From NCBI RefSeq assembly GCF_007997155.1, contig NZ_VORT01000001.1, positions 1-64,000 on the forward strand: a stretch of 64,000 nt of DNA, given 5' to 3'. Shown piece after piece: positions 6,655-15,543 of this stretch; position 1 is the first letter of the stretch, and each line of letters starts with the position of its first letter. A program made the translations under genes and the position numbers. Under the pieces are notes generated by a model that made no database searches, had not been told where the DNA came from, and saw nothing but the letters and a program-made list of their open reading frames with translations. The DNA comes from Aequorivita antarctica. Lineage in GTDB: Bacteria > Bacteroidota > Bacteroidia > Flavobacteriales > Flavobacteriaceae.

Positions 6655-8966
6655 CAGCGGATAATCATTATTTTTGAGACTTTGGTTTCCAAATTATCAT
6701 CTGTGGTAACCAATACCAAATAAACGCCTGAACGAACTTTATACTTCCCAAAAGCTGTAGTGTCCCACAGAACGCTTCCTCCTTCTGAGGTTTCTTCAAA
6801 AACAAGACTTCCGTTAATGTCGGTTATTTTTACGTTTGCCCGAGCCGTAAGGCCATCTATGGTTACGTTTCCATAAAATCCAGGTCGTACTGGGTTGGGG
6901 AATGCATGTACATTTTCCAAATTATCACTGGGTGCGGTGGCGCTTCCTTTATAAGCCACAAGACCTTGTGTGGTTGCAAAATAAACGACCCCCGTAAAAG
7001 GGTCAATCGCTATATCCTGAACGTTATTAGTGGGCAATGGCGAATTGTCTTTTGTGAAACGCAGCAAGGTTTCCTGCCCGTTCGGTGACAAATAAAACAC
7101 TCCGGAAGTAGCCGTGGCAATCCATTTGTTATTGGAACCATCCACTTTAATACTTGTTATGGATTGCTCATACAAAAGTTCTTGTGCCACACCATTTTCA
7201 AGAATAATAATTGCTTGTGATTCTGGTGCTGATCCATCCTCAAAAATGCTTCCGGGACTATAGAGTATTCTGAGTCCTTTAAGTGTGCCTATCCACAATC
7301 TGTTCTGGCTGTCAAATGCTAACGCCCTAACACTTGAGGAAGGTAAATTACCATTACCCGAACCTTCTCCTATTTTGTTAAATTTATTGACATTAGCGTT
7401 ATAGCCTATCACTCCATTTTCATATGTTCCAAAAAAAACATAGTTTTCTCGGCTCAAAGCTAGTTTGGTTAAAGCCAAATCACTTACTGGATTGAAAAAA
7501 ACTGAAACATCTGTTTTTTGAAACTGTCCGTTTGGTGTTAATTTAATAAGACCTTCGTCCAGCTTGCTCTGCACAAACCACAGATTGCCCTGATTGTCAA
7601 ATTGTGAACCATATAATCTTATCCCAGCATCAGCTGTTCCTCCGCCTGGTAATGGGAGAAAGACTCTTTCCAATGGGCTATTGGTGTCGTCGTAAAGAAC
7701 CGTAGGTACATCATCAACAATTTTAAGGAGTCCAGCTTGAAAAGAGCTCATATACACCTCATTAGGTGCTTGGGGATTAATTGTTACTTTTATTAAATCG
7801 GATGGCTTTCCTGCAACACTTGCATCCAAATCTTCGTATGAAATATTTGTCCATAAAGTATCACTCAAATGACTTACACCAAACTCTGAAAGAGGGTATG
7901 GATTAAAATCACGATCTACTTCACCAAAACTCACCCATAATTGTCCAGGTGTTGCATCGAGTGCAAATGGCTTATTTCTAATAGGTCCATTTGGTAATAC
8001 CTGTGTGGCCTGCATACTTCCAAAAGGAACAATTAATAGTCCATCTTCTGCAGTACCCAAATAGAAGTTATTTCCAAAGCCATAACCAGACTGAAGGTCT
8101 AGCTCAAAGTCTAGAACATTCGTCACTGAGGATTGCTGTACAAATCCATCAGAATAGGCGTAGATTCCTTTTTTTGTGGTAATGGTCAATAAATCAGCTG
8201 CAAGCCTGAATTTTTGCACTTCAGAACTAAAAGTTTGAACAACAGTTGTATTTCCTTGAGGCGTAAACCGCAAAATAGAATTCGATCTGTTTGAAACATA
8301 AAGCTCGTTACCCAATTTTTCCATAGCTCTGAAACCTCCGCCCATAATGGTGGTCCAGTTTTGGTAATCAATCAAATTATCATCTGCCACCATAGCTCTG
8401 CGCATACCGTTACCAGCACTGGCCGCAAAAATATAAGGTTCCTGCACGGTTGTCTGCACAATGTTTATCTGGCTTCCACCATCCCCGATGAAATAAGTAT
8501 CGCCAAACTCCAATCTCTCAAGATCATATACCGATATACCATATTCTGTGGCAATATAAATCTTACCATTGTATTCGTTGAAATTGTTGATGCGTTTTCT
8601 GTCGGGCGGAATGGTTTGCTTTTCGAAAATATCAACCACTTTCAAGATGTTTTCTTCACCGTCTTTCACAATATCTATCAGTCCGTTTTCATAGCCAATA
8701 ATCAACAATTTAAAAGCTTCACTGTAATGAATTGTAGTAATGAATTCCCCCGAGAGCCCATTAACGGTAGATAAGGTTTTAATTTTTTGCGTAGAAAGAT
8801 TATAAGTAAACACCGCATTTTCGGCACCCACAAAAATTTTGTTATCGCCCTGCGAAATGTCTTTCACAGAAACATAGGAGAAATGTCCCGTCCAACGGTC
8901 TTCGAAATTCTGGGCGATTGCCAGAAACGGAATGAGTAGAAGAAAAGCAATGATCCACCGCTTCAT
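6654..8966 (-). CDS. porZ: PorZ-like type IX secretion component (beta-propeller, sorting domain)
   Basis: 770 residues: signal peptide (MKRWIIAFLLLIPFLAIAQ), then two beta-propellers built from repeats such as IFVGAENAVFTYNLSTQKI, IYIATEYGISVYDLE and LWIGTLKGLRIL, and a C-terminal domain beginning VHAFPNPVRPGFYGNVTIDGL and ending in a type A sorting signal (GVYLVLVTTD...KIMIIR). PorZ is a surface component of the T9SS attachment complex that presents anionic LPS to the sortase. The start pattern WTGHFSYVSVKDISQG, the length and the coupling to recO match PorZ in other Bacteroidota as I remember it. A generic two-component-type propeller protein is the alternative. Confidence 0.75.
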   Translation of the reverse strand: MKRWIIAFLLLIPFLAIAQNFEDRWTGHFSYVSVKDISQGDNKIFVGAENAVFTYNLSTQKIKTLSTVNGLSGEFITTIHYSEAFKLLIIGYENGLIDIVKDGEENILKVVDIFEKQTIPPDRKRINNFNEYNGKIYIATEYGISVYDLERLEFGDTYFIGDGGSQINIVQTTVQEPYIFAASAGNGMRRAMVADDNLIDYQNWTTIMGGGFRAMEKLGNELYVSNRSNSILRFTPQGNTTVVQTFSSEVQKFRLAADLLTITTKKGIYAYSDGFVQQSSVTNVLDFELDLQSGYGFGNNFYLGTAEDGLLIVPFGSMQATQVLPNGPIRNKPFALDATPGQLWVSFGEVDRDFNPYPLSEFGVSHLSDTLWTNISYEDLDASVAGKPSDLIKVTINPQAPNEVYMSSFQAGLLKIVDDVPTVLYDDTNSPLERVFLPLPGGGTADAGIRLYGSQFDNQGNLWFVQSKLDEGLIKLTPNGQFQKTDVSVFFNPVSDLALTKLALSRENYVFFGTYENGVIGYNANVNKFNKIGEGSGNGNLPSSSVRALAFDSQNRLWIGTLKGLRILYSPGSIFEDGSAPESQAIIILENGVAQELLYEQSITSIKVDGSNNKWIATATSGVFYLSPNGQETLLRFTKDNSPLPTNNVQDIAIDPFTGVVYFATTQGLVAYKGSATAPSDNLENVHAFPNPVRPGFYGNVTIDGLTARANVKITDINGSLVFEETSEGGSVLWDTTAFGKYKVRSGVYLVLVTTDDNLETKVSKIMIIR

Positions 8967-9026
8967 ATAAAACTGGTTTTGTTTATTAACACGCTAAAAT
9001 ACTATTTATTGCTGTATATGAATGAA

Positions 9027-9076
9027 AAAGCCTTTCCATATCCTTCATAATATAAAAAGATATTCGGAAAGGCTTT
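9027..9076 (-). terminator. Terminator of gdhA
   Basis: AAAGCCTTTCC (9027-9037) and GGAAAGGCTTT (9066-9076) are perfectly complementary, with a partly paired AT-rich interior. On the minus strand the right arm ends in a TTTTT run. Confidence 0.65.
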
Positions 9077-9101
9077 AGCCTTATTTTGAATTTTGAACCG
9101 G

Positions 9102-10445
9102 TTAAACTACTCCTTGGGCAAGCATTGCATCGGCTACTTTTACAAAGCCTGCAATATTTGCTCCTTTTACGTAATCCACATAACCGTCACCGTCTTTACC
9201 GTATTGTACGCAAGCGGCGTGAATGTCGTTCATAATATTGTGAAGCTTTTCATCAACTTCTGGAGCGGTCCAGCTTAATCGCAAAGAGTTTTGAGACATT
9301 TCCAAACCTGAGGTTGCAACCCCACCTGCATTTGAAGCTTTTCCGGGGGAGAACAAAATCTTCGCTTTTTGAAATGCTTCAATAGCTTCTGGTGTGCAAG
9401 GCATATTGGCTCCTTCGCCTACGCAAGTACATCCGTTCTTTAAAAGCATATTGGCTTCTTCACCGTCCAATTCATTTTGTGTGGCACAAGGAAGTGCAAT
9501 ATCGCATTTCACTTCCCACGGACGTTTTCCTTCAACATATTTTGCGCCAGTATATTTTTTTGTGTATTCTGAAATTCGGCCGCGTCTTTCGTTTTTCAAA
9601 TCCATTACGAAAGCAAGTTTTTCTGCGTTAATACCTTCGGAATCATAAATATAACCAGCAGAATCTGAAAATGTAACTACTTTTCCACCAAACTCTATTG
9701 CTTTTTCGGCGGCATATTGTGCAACGTTTCCAGAGCCAGAAATAACTACTGTCTTTCCTTTAAAGCTTTCGCCTTTGGTTGCAAGCATGTTTTTTGCGAA
9801 GTAAACATTTCCATAGCCCGTGGCTTCAGGACGAATAAGTGAACCACCGTAAGAACGGCCTTTTCCGGTTAGTACTCCGGTAAATTCGTTACGAATACGT
9901 TTGTACTGGCCAAACATAAAGCCAATTTCGCGACCACCTACACCAATATCTCCAGCGGGAACGTCGGTATCTGGGCCAATATATCTTGATAGTTCTGTCA
10001 TAAAACTTTGACAGAAACGCATCACTTCATTATCGCTCTTTCCTTTTGGGTCAAAGTTGGAGCCACCTTTTCCACCTCCCATTGGAAGCGTAGTCAAGCT
10101 GTTTTTAAAAGTTTGTTCAAACCCTAAAAATTTAAGAATACTAAGGTTTACGGAAGGGTGAAAACGCAAGCCTCCTTTGTATGGCCCGATGGCAGAATTA
10201 AATTGAATTCTGTAACCCTTGTTTACGTGAATTTCACCTTTGTCATCCGTCCATGGAACACGAAAAAGTATGGTGCGCTCAGGCTCTACCATACGTTCCA
10301 ACAGTTTTTTGTTGGCATATTTTTCGTTTTTTTCAATAAAAGGGATTACTGTTTCGGCAACCTCGGTTACCGCCTGAAGAAATTCAGGTTCATTGGGATT
10401 GAGTTTTTCGACTTCAGAAATGAAATCCTTTATACTTTGCTTCAT
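9102..10445 (-). CDS. gdhA: NADP-type glutamate dehydrogenase
   Basis: A 447-residue hexameric-type GDH that makes glutamate from 2-oxoglutarate and ammonia. The catalytic and substrate block is complete: [21 protein letters not shown], the lysine in [17 protein letters not shown], and [17 protein letters not shown]. The nucleotide fold follows with [17 protein letters not shown], and the C-terminal block is [26 protein letters not shown] and [22 protein letters not shown]. Length and motifs match the small NADP-dependent (anabolic) class; cofactor choice is inferred from that class. Single gene with its own terminator; 230 bp separate it from the divergent gene, enough for two promoters. Confidence 0.93.
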   Translation of the reverse strand: MKQSIKDFISEVEKLNPNEPEFLQAVTEVAETVIPFIEKNEKYANKKLLERMVEPERTILFRVPWTDDKGEIHVNKGYRIQFNSAIGPYKGGLRFHPSVNLSILKFLGFEQTFKNSLTTLPMGGGKGGSNFDPKGKSDNEVMRFCQSFMTELSRYIGPDTDVPAGDIGVGGREIGFMFGQYKRIRNEFTGVLTGKGRSYGGSLIRPEATGYGNVYFAKNMLATKGESFKGKTVVISGSGNVAQYAAEKAIEFGGKVVTFSDSAGYIYDSEGINAEKLAFVMDLKNERRGRISEYTKKYTGAKYVEGKRPWEVKCDIALPCATQNELDGEEANMLLKNGCTCVGEGANMPCTPEAIEAFQKAKILFSPGKASNAGGVATSGLEMSQNSLRLSWTAPEVDEKLHNIMNDIHAACVQYGKDGDGYVDYVKGANIAGFVKVADAMLAQGVV

Positions 10446-10665
10446 CGGTTATAATTTTATTTTACTTTTAGCGAATTTCCTTATTTACTGGATGTTAGAA
10501 TGTGTTTTACTGAATACATTTCAAAAAAAAATGTTTAAAAAGCACATTAAATTAAACAATTACATAAGGAAGGCACAAATATAAGCGTTATGATAAAAAC
10601 AGTGTGCAATTTTTTACAAATAAGCTAAATAGTATTATTAAATTTCGCTGTTAAACATGTTTTTA

Positions 10666-10673
10666 TATATTTG
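10666..10673 (+). promoter_or_regulatory. -7 promoter box
   Basis: TATATTTG fits TAnnTTTG and lies 29 bases before the ATG at 10703. Confidence 0.5.
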
Positions 10674-10702
10674 TTGTGTCTCAAACTAAACCTATTTTTA
10701 TA

Positions 10703-11503
10703 ATGAATACCAGAATTTTACTATTGGTATTTTTCTTGTTGGTCTTAACAAAGCAAGAAGTTTACAGTCAGCTTGGCTTTTCTCACGAGGTGGGTTTAAT
10801 TACAGGGCCCGTAGTTTTCTATTCAGATTTTGGTCAGCGTAATAATTTTGAAACCAATGCTAAAAACACTGGTTTTGGAGTTGGTCTTATCCATTATCTC
10901 AATTTTTCGTATCGTGCAGATTGTAATTGCTACACCCGCGATAAGTATTTTAACGATCACTTTAAGATCCGTAATGAGATTGACTACCACAAAACAAATC
11001 TGGAGCATTTTGGTCGTTGGGTAGAAGCTGACCAAACTTCTTTGTTTGCAGATCAACTTCGTGCCATGAGCGGTTCTGTTACTGTTTTTGAAATTGGGTC
11101 ACAGTTGGAATATTTTCCTTTTAGCATCCGTGATTTTGCTGCGGGCGCTTATAAAATTGCACCCTTTATGAGCTTTGGGGTACATTGGGTAAGTTATAGC
11201 TCTGAGGTTACCTCTTCCTTGGGACCTTTAAACACTCCTATATCTACGCCGGATAAATACTATAATTCCTTTCAACAGGGACCTGCTTCCACTTGGGCCG
11301 TTGTAGGCAGCGTTGGTATTCGTTACAAATTAACCCCGTTGAGCGATTTGATGCTGGACAGTCGCTGGGAGCATTACTTTTCAGATTATGTGGACGGTCT
11401 TAATCCAACACTTGAAAACAACGGAACAACGCCAGTTCCCGAAAACAAAGCCAATGAGTGGATTTATTGGTTAAATATTGGGTATATTTATTATATAGAT
11501 TAA
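10703..11503 (+). CDS. Exported flavobacterial protein, THC0290_0291-type, probable outer-membrane barrel
   Basis: The ATG at 10703 is chosen because a promoter box precedes it and it gives a clean signal peptide (MNTRILLLVFFLLVLTKQEVYSQ). The 266-residue product has alternating aromatic beta-strands (FSHEVGLITGPVVFYSDFGQ, WIYWLNIGYIYYID at the very end) and a C-terminal aromatic strand typical of outer-membrane beta-barrels. From memory it resembles a conserved flavobacterial family labelled THC0290_0291, of unknown role. A CNCYTRDKYF motif near residue 75 is unusual for a barrel. Single gene ending at a strong shared terminator. Confidence 0.6.
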   Translation: MNTRILLLVFFLLVLTKQEVYSQLGFSHEVGLITGPVVFYSDFGQRNNFETNAKNTGFGVGLIHYLNFSYRADCNCYTRDKYFNDHFKIRNEIDYHKTNLEHFGRWVEADQTSLFADQLRAMSGSVTVFEIGSQLEYFPFSIRDFAAGAYKIAPFMSFGVHWVSYSSEVTSSLGPLNTPISTPDKYYNSFQQGPASTWAVVGSVGIRYKLTPLSDLMLDSRWEHYFSDYVDGLNPTLENNGTTPVPENKANEWIYWLNIGYIYYID

Positions 11504-11520
11504 AGATTTTTTAAAATATA

Positions 11521-11556
11521 AAAACGGGTCAGATTCTAAATAATCTGACCCGTTTT
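11521..11556. terminator. Strong bidirectional terminator
   Basis: A perfect 15-pair stem, AAAACGGGTCAGATT (11521-11535) with AATCTGACCCGTTTT (11542-11556), has a 6-base loop and T-rich flank. It sits between the convergent gene ends at 11503 and 11578 and serves both. Confidence 0.9.
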
Positions 11557-11577
11557 GTTTTCTATAAACTGATTGAA

Positions 11578-12720
11578 CTATCCTATCGCCTGTTTCAAAT
11601 CTGCAATTAAATCTTCTATATCTTCAATACCCACGGAAAGACGAATCAACGAATCAACAATACCTGTTTTTTCGCGTTCTTCCTTCGGAATGCTAGCGTG
11701 GGTCATACTTGCAGGATGGCCTGCAAGGCTTTCCACCCCGCCCAAGCTTTCTGCCAATGTGAAGATTTTTAAATTTTCTACTATCTTGATGGCTTCATCA
11801 TAGTTATTTCCCTTGGTTACAAATGAAATCATCCCGCCAAAATCCCTCATTTGTTCTTTTGCAATATTATGATTTGGATGGCTTTCAAAACCAGGCCAAT
11901 ATACTTTTTCAATTTTTGAATGCTTTGTCAAATATTCCGCAACGGCTTTCCCATTTTCACAATGGCGTTGCATGCGGATGTGAAGCGTCTTCAAACCTCT
12001 CAAAACAAGAAAACTATCCTGCGGTCCACAAATAGCACCACTTGCGTTTTGGATAAAATAAAGTCTTTCCGCAAGATCTTTATCTTTTACAATTAAAGCG
12101 CCCATAACCACATCACTATGCCCACCAAGGTATTTTGTGGCGCTGTGCATCACTATATCTGCACCCATTTCCAATGGTTGTTGCAAATAAGGTGTTGCAA
12201 AAGTGTTGTCAACCGCAAGTAGAACTTTGTGTTTTTTAGCAATTGAAGCCGCCTTTTTAATGTCTATGATGTTCATCATTGGGTTGGTTGGAGTTTCCAC
12301 CCAAATGAGTTTGGTTTTATCAGTTACGTAATCTTCAATTTTATCGGCATTTTCCATTCCGATGAAATGGAACTTTATACCAAAGCCTTCAAAAATCTTG
12401 GTGAACAAACGGTAGGTTCCACCATAAAGATCGTTGGTAGAAATTACCTCATCGCCAGGTTTTAAAAGCTTCATTACGGCATCAATTGCTGCAAGACCGC
12501 TTCCAAAGGCAATTCCGAATTCGCCGTTTTCAATACTGGCAAAAGCGCGCTCCAAAGCAGCACGTGTTGGATTGCCGCTACGCGAATACTGAAAACCTTT
12601 GTGACCACCTGGAGTGGTTTGCGAATAAGTTGAAGTTTGATAAATTGGTGGCATAACAGAACCATAAGCCGGATCTACATTATGCTGCCCGCCGTGTATT
12701 GTTTTGGTGTTGAATTTCAT
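11578..12720 (-). CDS. metB: Cystathionine gamma-synthase, PLP-dependent
   Basis: A 380-residue Cys/Met-metabolism PLP enzyme that joins an activated homoserine ester with cysteine to make cystathionine on the way to methionine. Motifs: Tyr/Arg phosphate-binding YSRSGNPTRAALE, the substrate block FGSGLAAIDAV, ETPTNPMMNI, DNTFATPYLQ, and the PLP lysine K196 in HSATKYLGGHSD. The C-terminal part has FVTKG...FTLAESLGGVESLAGHPASMTH. Cystathionine gamma-lyase or O-acetylhomoserine sulfhydrylase belong to the same fold and cannot be fully excluded. The ATG lies 30 bases from a long-hairpin element that overlaps its promoter box. Confidence 0.85.
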   Translation of the reverse strand: MKFNTKTIHGGQHNVDPAYGSVMPPIYQTSTYSQTTPGGHKGFQYSRSGNPTRAALERAFASIENGEFGIAFGSGLAAIDAVMKLLKPGDEVISTNDLYGGTYRLFTKIFEGFGIKFHFIGMENADKIEDYVTDKTKLIWVETPTNPMMNIIDIKKAASIAKKHKVLLAVDNTFATPYLQQPLEMGADIVMHSATKYLGGHSDVVMGALIVKDKDLAERLYFIQNASGAICGPQDSFLVLRGLKTLHIRMQRHCENGKAVAEYLTKHSKIEKVYWPGFESHPNHNIAKEQMRDFGGMISFVTKGNNYDEAIKIVENLKIFTLAESLGGVESLAGHPASMTHASIPKEEREKTGIVDSLIRLSVGIEDIEDLIADLKQAIG

Positions 12721-12750
12721 CTGTATATAATATTTGAGAAATAAGAAGAT

Positions 12751-12804
12751 GGAATACCCAAATATACATCTTCAATTAATTTATAATTCATTGATGGCCA
12801 TTCC
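12751..12804. repeat. Long-hairpin element, copy 2, at the metB promoter
   Basis: GGAATACCCA (12751-12760) and TGGCCATTCC (12795-12804) form a stem with 8 of 10 pairs around a 34-base loop. The loop sequence resembles that of copy 1 (2671-2724), with the same loop length. The flank from the metB ATG to the stem matches the flank of copy 1 for about 45 bases. Confidence 0.6.
12759..12766 (-). promoter_or_regulatory. -7 promoter box of metB
   Basis: On the minus strand TATATTTG fits TAnnTTTG. It overlaps the left arm and loop of the hairpin element, 38 bases from the metB start, so the dyad may act on DNA around the promoter rather than as an mRNA leader. Confidence 0.5.
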
Positions 12805-12899
12805 ATATAAATGAATATTAATTTAAATAACAAAAAGTAATATTAAGACTATATTTTATCATTTAATATAACTTTCACAATCGCTGATTTTAAAGTTAT

Positions 12900-12907
12900 T
12901 ACTTTTG
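12900..12907 (+). promoter_or_regulatory. -7 promoter box of the lipoprotein operon
   Basis: TACTTTTG fits TAnnTTTG and lies 56 bases upstream of the ATG at 12964. Confidence 0.5.
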
Positions 12908-12963
12908 AAATGCAAATGTAAAAGTTTCATTTGTGATAGCTAACCATCTATTCCTTTTAACGT

Positions 12964-13722
12964 ATGAATAACAAAATTGCGGTCGTAACAATAATTGCGC
13001 TTATAATCGTGAGTTGCGACCAAGAAAAAAATATTGAGTTTTCTTCGGAAAGCTTTACAGAAAAGGAGCTTTCCATTTGCACCAATAGCAAATGTCCCGA
13101 AGTTACTATCAACTATGTGGAAGTTTTTGGCGATGATGGCGTTTCTGAAAAAATAAACAAGAAGATTAAAAACTTCATCTTCAGTTCGCTTTTAATGGGT
13201 GAAGACACCATTCCAACTGCCAGAACAATACAAGAAGCAGCAACTGGTTTTATTGAAGCTTACAATGCTGATAAAACGCAATTCCCCGATATGGCTGGGG
13301 AGTATTTTGCTGAAATCTCTGTGAATGAAATTTACAGTTCAAAAGGGCATCTTTGTTTTGAAATGCGGCAATACCTTTTCACTGGTGGTGCTCACGGATA
13401 TGGCACCACTTCATTTCTAAACATTGATCCAAAAACCGGGGACGAGCTCAATTCAAATGAGCTTTTTAAAAACAACAAAGAGTTCACTGCTTTCGCGGAA
13501 AAGAAATTTCGTGCAGAACAAAAAATAGCAAAAGATCAATCAATTAATGACAATGGGTTTTGGTTTGAGAATGACGATTTCTATCTTCCCGAAAGTGTCG
13601 GTTTTACACAGGACAGTCTCATATTTGTTTACAACCAATACGATATTGCCAGCTATGCAGATGGCCCGATAGAACTAAAAATAGCTATGAAAGAAGCCAA
13701 GCCTTTCCTAAGTATTGATTAG
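12964..13722 (+). CDS. DUF3298/DUF4163-type lipoprotein
   Basis: A 252-residue lipoprotein with a lipobox ending at C18 (MNNKIAVVTIIALIIVSC). The body matches the paired DUF4163 and DUF3298 domains seen in RsiV-like proteins: an N-terminal part with SEKINKKIKNFIFSSL, then RQYLFTGGAHGYGTTSFLNI, a DELNSNELFKNN segment, and the C-terminal ESVGFTQDSLIFVYNQYDIA...DGPIEL. In RsiV this fold binds lysozyme, but no anti-sigma domain or sigma factor is present here, so the role is open. First gene of an apparent operon; 9 bases to the ArsC-like gene. Confidence 0.75.
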   Translation: MNNKIAVVTIIALIIVSCDQEKNIEFSSESFTEKELSICTNSKCPEVTINYVEVFGDDGVSEKINKKIKNFIFSSLLMGEDTIPTARTIQEAATGFIEAYNADKTQFPDMAGEYFAEISVNEIYSSKGHLCFEMRQYLFTGGAHGYGTTSFLNIDPKTGDELNSNELFKNNKEFTAFAEKKFRAEQKIAKDQSINDNGFWFENDDFYLPESVGFTQDSLIFVYNQYDIASYADGPIELKIAMKEAKPFLSID

Positions 13723-13731
13723 TTTTGGGCT

Positions 13732-14088
13732 ATGCAAAAAGTATATTATTTATCAACCTGTGATACCTGTAAACGTGTGATGGACGAAATAGAAATTCCA
13801 TCATCTTTCATAAAACAGGATCTAAAAGTACAGGGAATTACAGAAAAAGAATTGAATGAACTTTTCAACCTAACTGATAGCTTTGAAGCGCTTTTCAGCC
13901 GCAGGGCAAAGCTCTATAAAGAGCGAAGTTTAAAAGATGAAAATCTTTTGGAGGAAAATTACAAAGGACTCATTTTGGAGCACTATACTTTTTTGAAGCG
14001 TCCCGTAATTGTAAACAACGATAAAATTTTTATTGGCAGTAGCCCAAAAACGGTTGCGGAAGCAAAAAAATCCATCCATAATAATTGA
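13732..14088 (+). CDS. ArsC/Spx-family thioredoxin-fold protein
   Basis: A 118-residue ArsC/Spx-type protein. The thioredoxin-fold N-terminus carries STCDTCKRV (cysteines near residues 10 and 13), followed by the ArsC-type helix region ITEKELNELFNL and the loop DSFEALFSRRAKLYKE, and the substrate strand LKRPVIVNNDKIFIG. These proteins can be glutaredoxin-coupled arsenate reductases or redox regulators, and no ars genes are nearby, so arsenate reduction is not assured. The stop overlaps the TTG start of the next gene. Confidence 0.8.
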   Translation: MQKVYYLSTCDTCKRVMDEIEIPSSFIKQDLKVQGITEKELNELFNLTDSFEALFSRRAKLYKERSLKDENLLEENYKGLILEHYTFLKRPVIVNNDKIFIGSSPKTVAEAKKSIHNN

Positions 14089-14987
14089 CAAACCAACGCA
14101 TCTTTGCGCTTTTGGCGGCAACCACTGCCAGCACCATCTATGGTATAAACCATACGATTGCAAAAGGACTGATGCCAGATGTAATTCAGCCGTTCGGCTT
14201 TATATTATTGCGGGTTTCGGGGGCAGCAGTGATTTTTTGGATACTAAGTTTGTTCTTCCCTTCAGAAAAAATTGAGCGTCGCGATTGGTTTCGTTTTGTA
14301 ATCTGCGCGTTCTTCGGAATGGTTTTAAATATGCTTGCCTTCTTTAAGGGATTAAGCCTTTCCACACCCATCAATAGTTCCGTTATTATAACACTGTCAC
14401 CCGTTTTGTTATTGGTACTCGCCGCATTTATTTTAAGGGAACGGATAACTTGGGTGAAAAGTCTGGGTATCTTTCTAGGGCTTTGCGGAGCTTTGGTTTT
14501 AATCCTCTTTGGAATGAAAGAACAACCAAATGCCCCAAATATTCCGCTCGGAAACCTACTGTTTATAGTAAATGCAACCTCCTATTCTATCTATTTGATT
14601 TTAGTGAAACCCTTAGTGCCAAAATACAGTTCCATTACTTTAATGAAGTTTCTCTTTCTGTTTGCATTCCTAATAAATCTGCCAATCGGAATTTCAGAAT
14701 TTACTGAAGTAGCTTGGACGAGCCTTCCTTTCGAGGACCTTTGGAAACTGGCCTTTGTGGTAATCTGCACAACGGTTATGACCTATCTTCTAAATATTTA
14801 CGCGTTAAAACAACTGAGCCCTTCAACCATAGGTGCATTTATTTATTTGCAACCAGTAATTGCGGTGATTTTTGCTGTAATAGTTGGCGCAGATAGTCTC
14901 ACTTCATTAAGAATTGGCGCAGCAGCATTAATATTTTTGGGTGTTTACCTTTCCACAATAAAACGTGCCCGTAAATTTTCAGATTAA
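14085..14987 (+). CDS. EamA-family (DMT) drug/metabolite transporter
   Basis: About 300 residues with ten predicted membrane helices arranged as two EamA repeats (the first from IFALLAATTASTIYGINHTI, the second from NLLFIVNATSYSIYLILVKPL). The ends of the repeats show the usual proline/glutamate pattern (LSPVLLLVLAAFILRERITW and LQPVIAVIFAVIVGADSL). It probably exports a small metabolite; the substrate is unknown. The start is TTG at 14085, overlapping the upstream stop (TTGA); the first in-frame ATG is at 14172 and would remove the first helix. This implies translational coupling with the ArsC-like gene. Confidence 0.85.
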   Translation: MTNQRIFALLAATTASTIYGINHTIAKGLMPDVIQPFGFILLRVSGAAVIFWILSLFFPSEKIERRDWFRFVICAFFGMVLNMLAFFKGLSLSTPINSSVIITLSPVLLLVLAAFILRERITWVKSLGIFLGLCGALVLILFGMKEQPNAPNIPLGNLLFIVNATSYSIYLILVKPLVPKYSSITLMKFLFLFAFLINLPIGISEFTEVAWTSLPFEDLWKLAFVVICTTVMTYLLNIYALKQLSPSTIGAFIYLQPVIAVIFAVIVGADSLTSLRIGAAALIFLGVYLSTIKRARKFSD

Positions 14988-15463
14988 AGATCTATTGGAC
15001 GCTGACTGTATTTTCGGGTGTTTTCTTTAGTAAGAATTCTGAAATCATCCGTCTTTTCCAATGAATTGAATTTATCATAAAACTCCTTCGGAAGTTCCAC
15101 GAGCTTTCGTTCTTTTAAATCAATCCATCCGCCCATCATTTCGCAGCGGGCATAGTTTTTACCTTTCTCATCGTAGAAATTATGCAGAAATTCAAAATAT
15201 GTCCCGTCTTCAGACAATCCTTTTAATTGGAGTGAAACAGTAACCGGTTTCCCAGGAAAAAATTCACGGAAATAATACATATGCTCATAAAAAGCCACCG
15301 GCCCCAAATTGTACTCCGCTAAATGCCGTTGATCCATTCCGCTTTCCATCAAAAAACTCATACGGGTGTGACTCATGTAATCTATATACGCGCTATTGCG
15401 AAGATGCCGATTGGCATCCACATCACTCCAGCGTATTTCAAATTGTTTTGTGTACATCTTCAA
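14984..15463 (-). CDS. Acyl-CoA thioesterase, 4HBT/YbgC-like hotdog fold
   Basis: A 159-residue hotdog thioesterase that would hydrolyse an acyl-CoA. The family signature is IRWSDVDANRHLRNSAYIDYM, with the catalytic aspartate in the SDVDANRH segment, followed by LAEYNLGPVAFYEHMYYFREFFPGKPVTV. Members act on short or medium-chain or hydroxybenzoyl-CoA substrates; the substrate here is not deducible. The gene end overlaps the convergent EamA gene by 4 bases. It is divergent from the YheT-type hydrolase with 80 bp between. Confidence 0.8.
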   Translation of the reverse strand: MKMYTKQFEIRWSDVDANRHLRNSAYIDYMSHTRMSFLMESGMDQRHLAEYNLGPVAFYEHMYYFREFFPGKPVTVSLQLKGLSEDGTYFEFLHNFYDEKGKNYARCEMMGGWIDLKERKLVELPKEFYDKFNSLEKTDDFRILTKENTRKYSQRPIDL

Positions 15464-15483
15464 ATTTTTCTACAAATTTAGAG

Positions 15484-15491
15484 TACTTTTG
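15484..15491 (+). promoter_or_regulatory. -7 promoter box
   Basis: TACTTTTG fits TAnnTTTG; it lies 52 bases before the ATG of the YheT-type hydrolase gene at 15544. Confidence 0.45.
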
Positions 15492-15543
15492 TTATGCAAG
15501 CATAATAAATGTGTTTAGTTTCTGTTAAAATTTCTTTTAGAAA

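Noticed and set aside
12751-12804. SAM riboswitch upstream of metB
   Set aside because: No SAM-I or SAM-II core (pseudoknot, kink-turn) could be recognised, the element also occurs near unrelated genes, and the -7 box falls inside it so the mRNA would not contain the whole hairpin.
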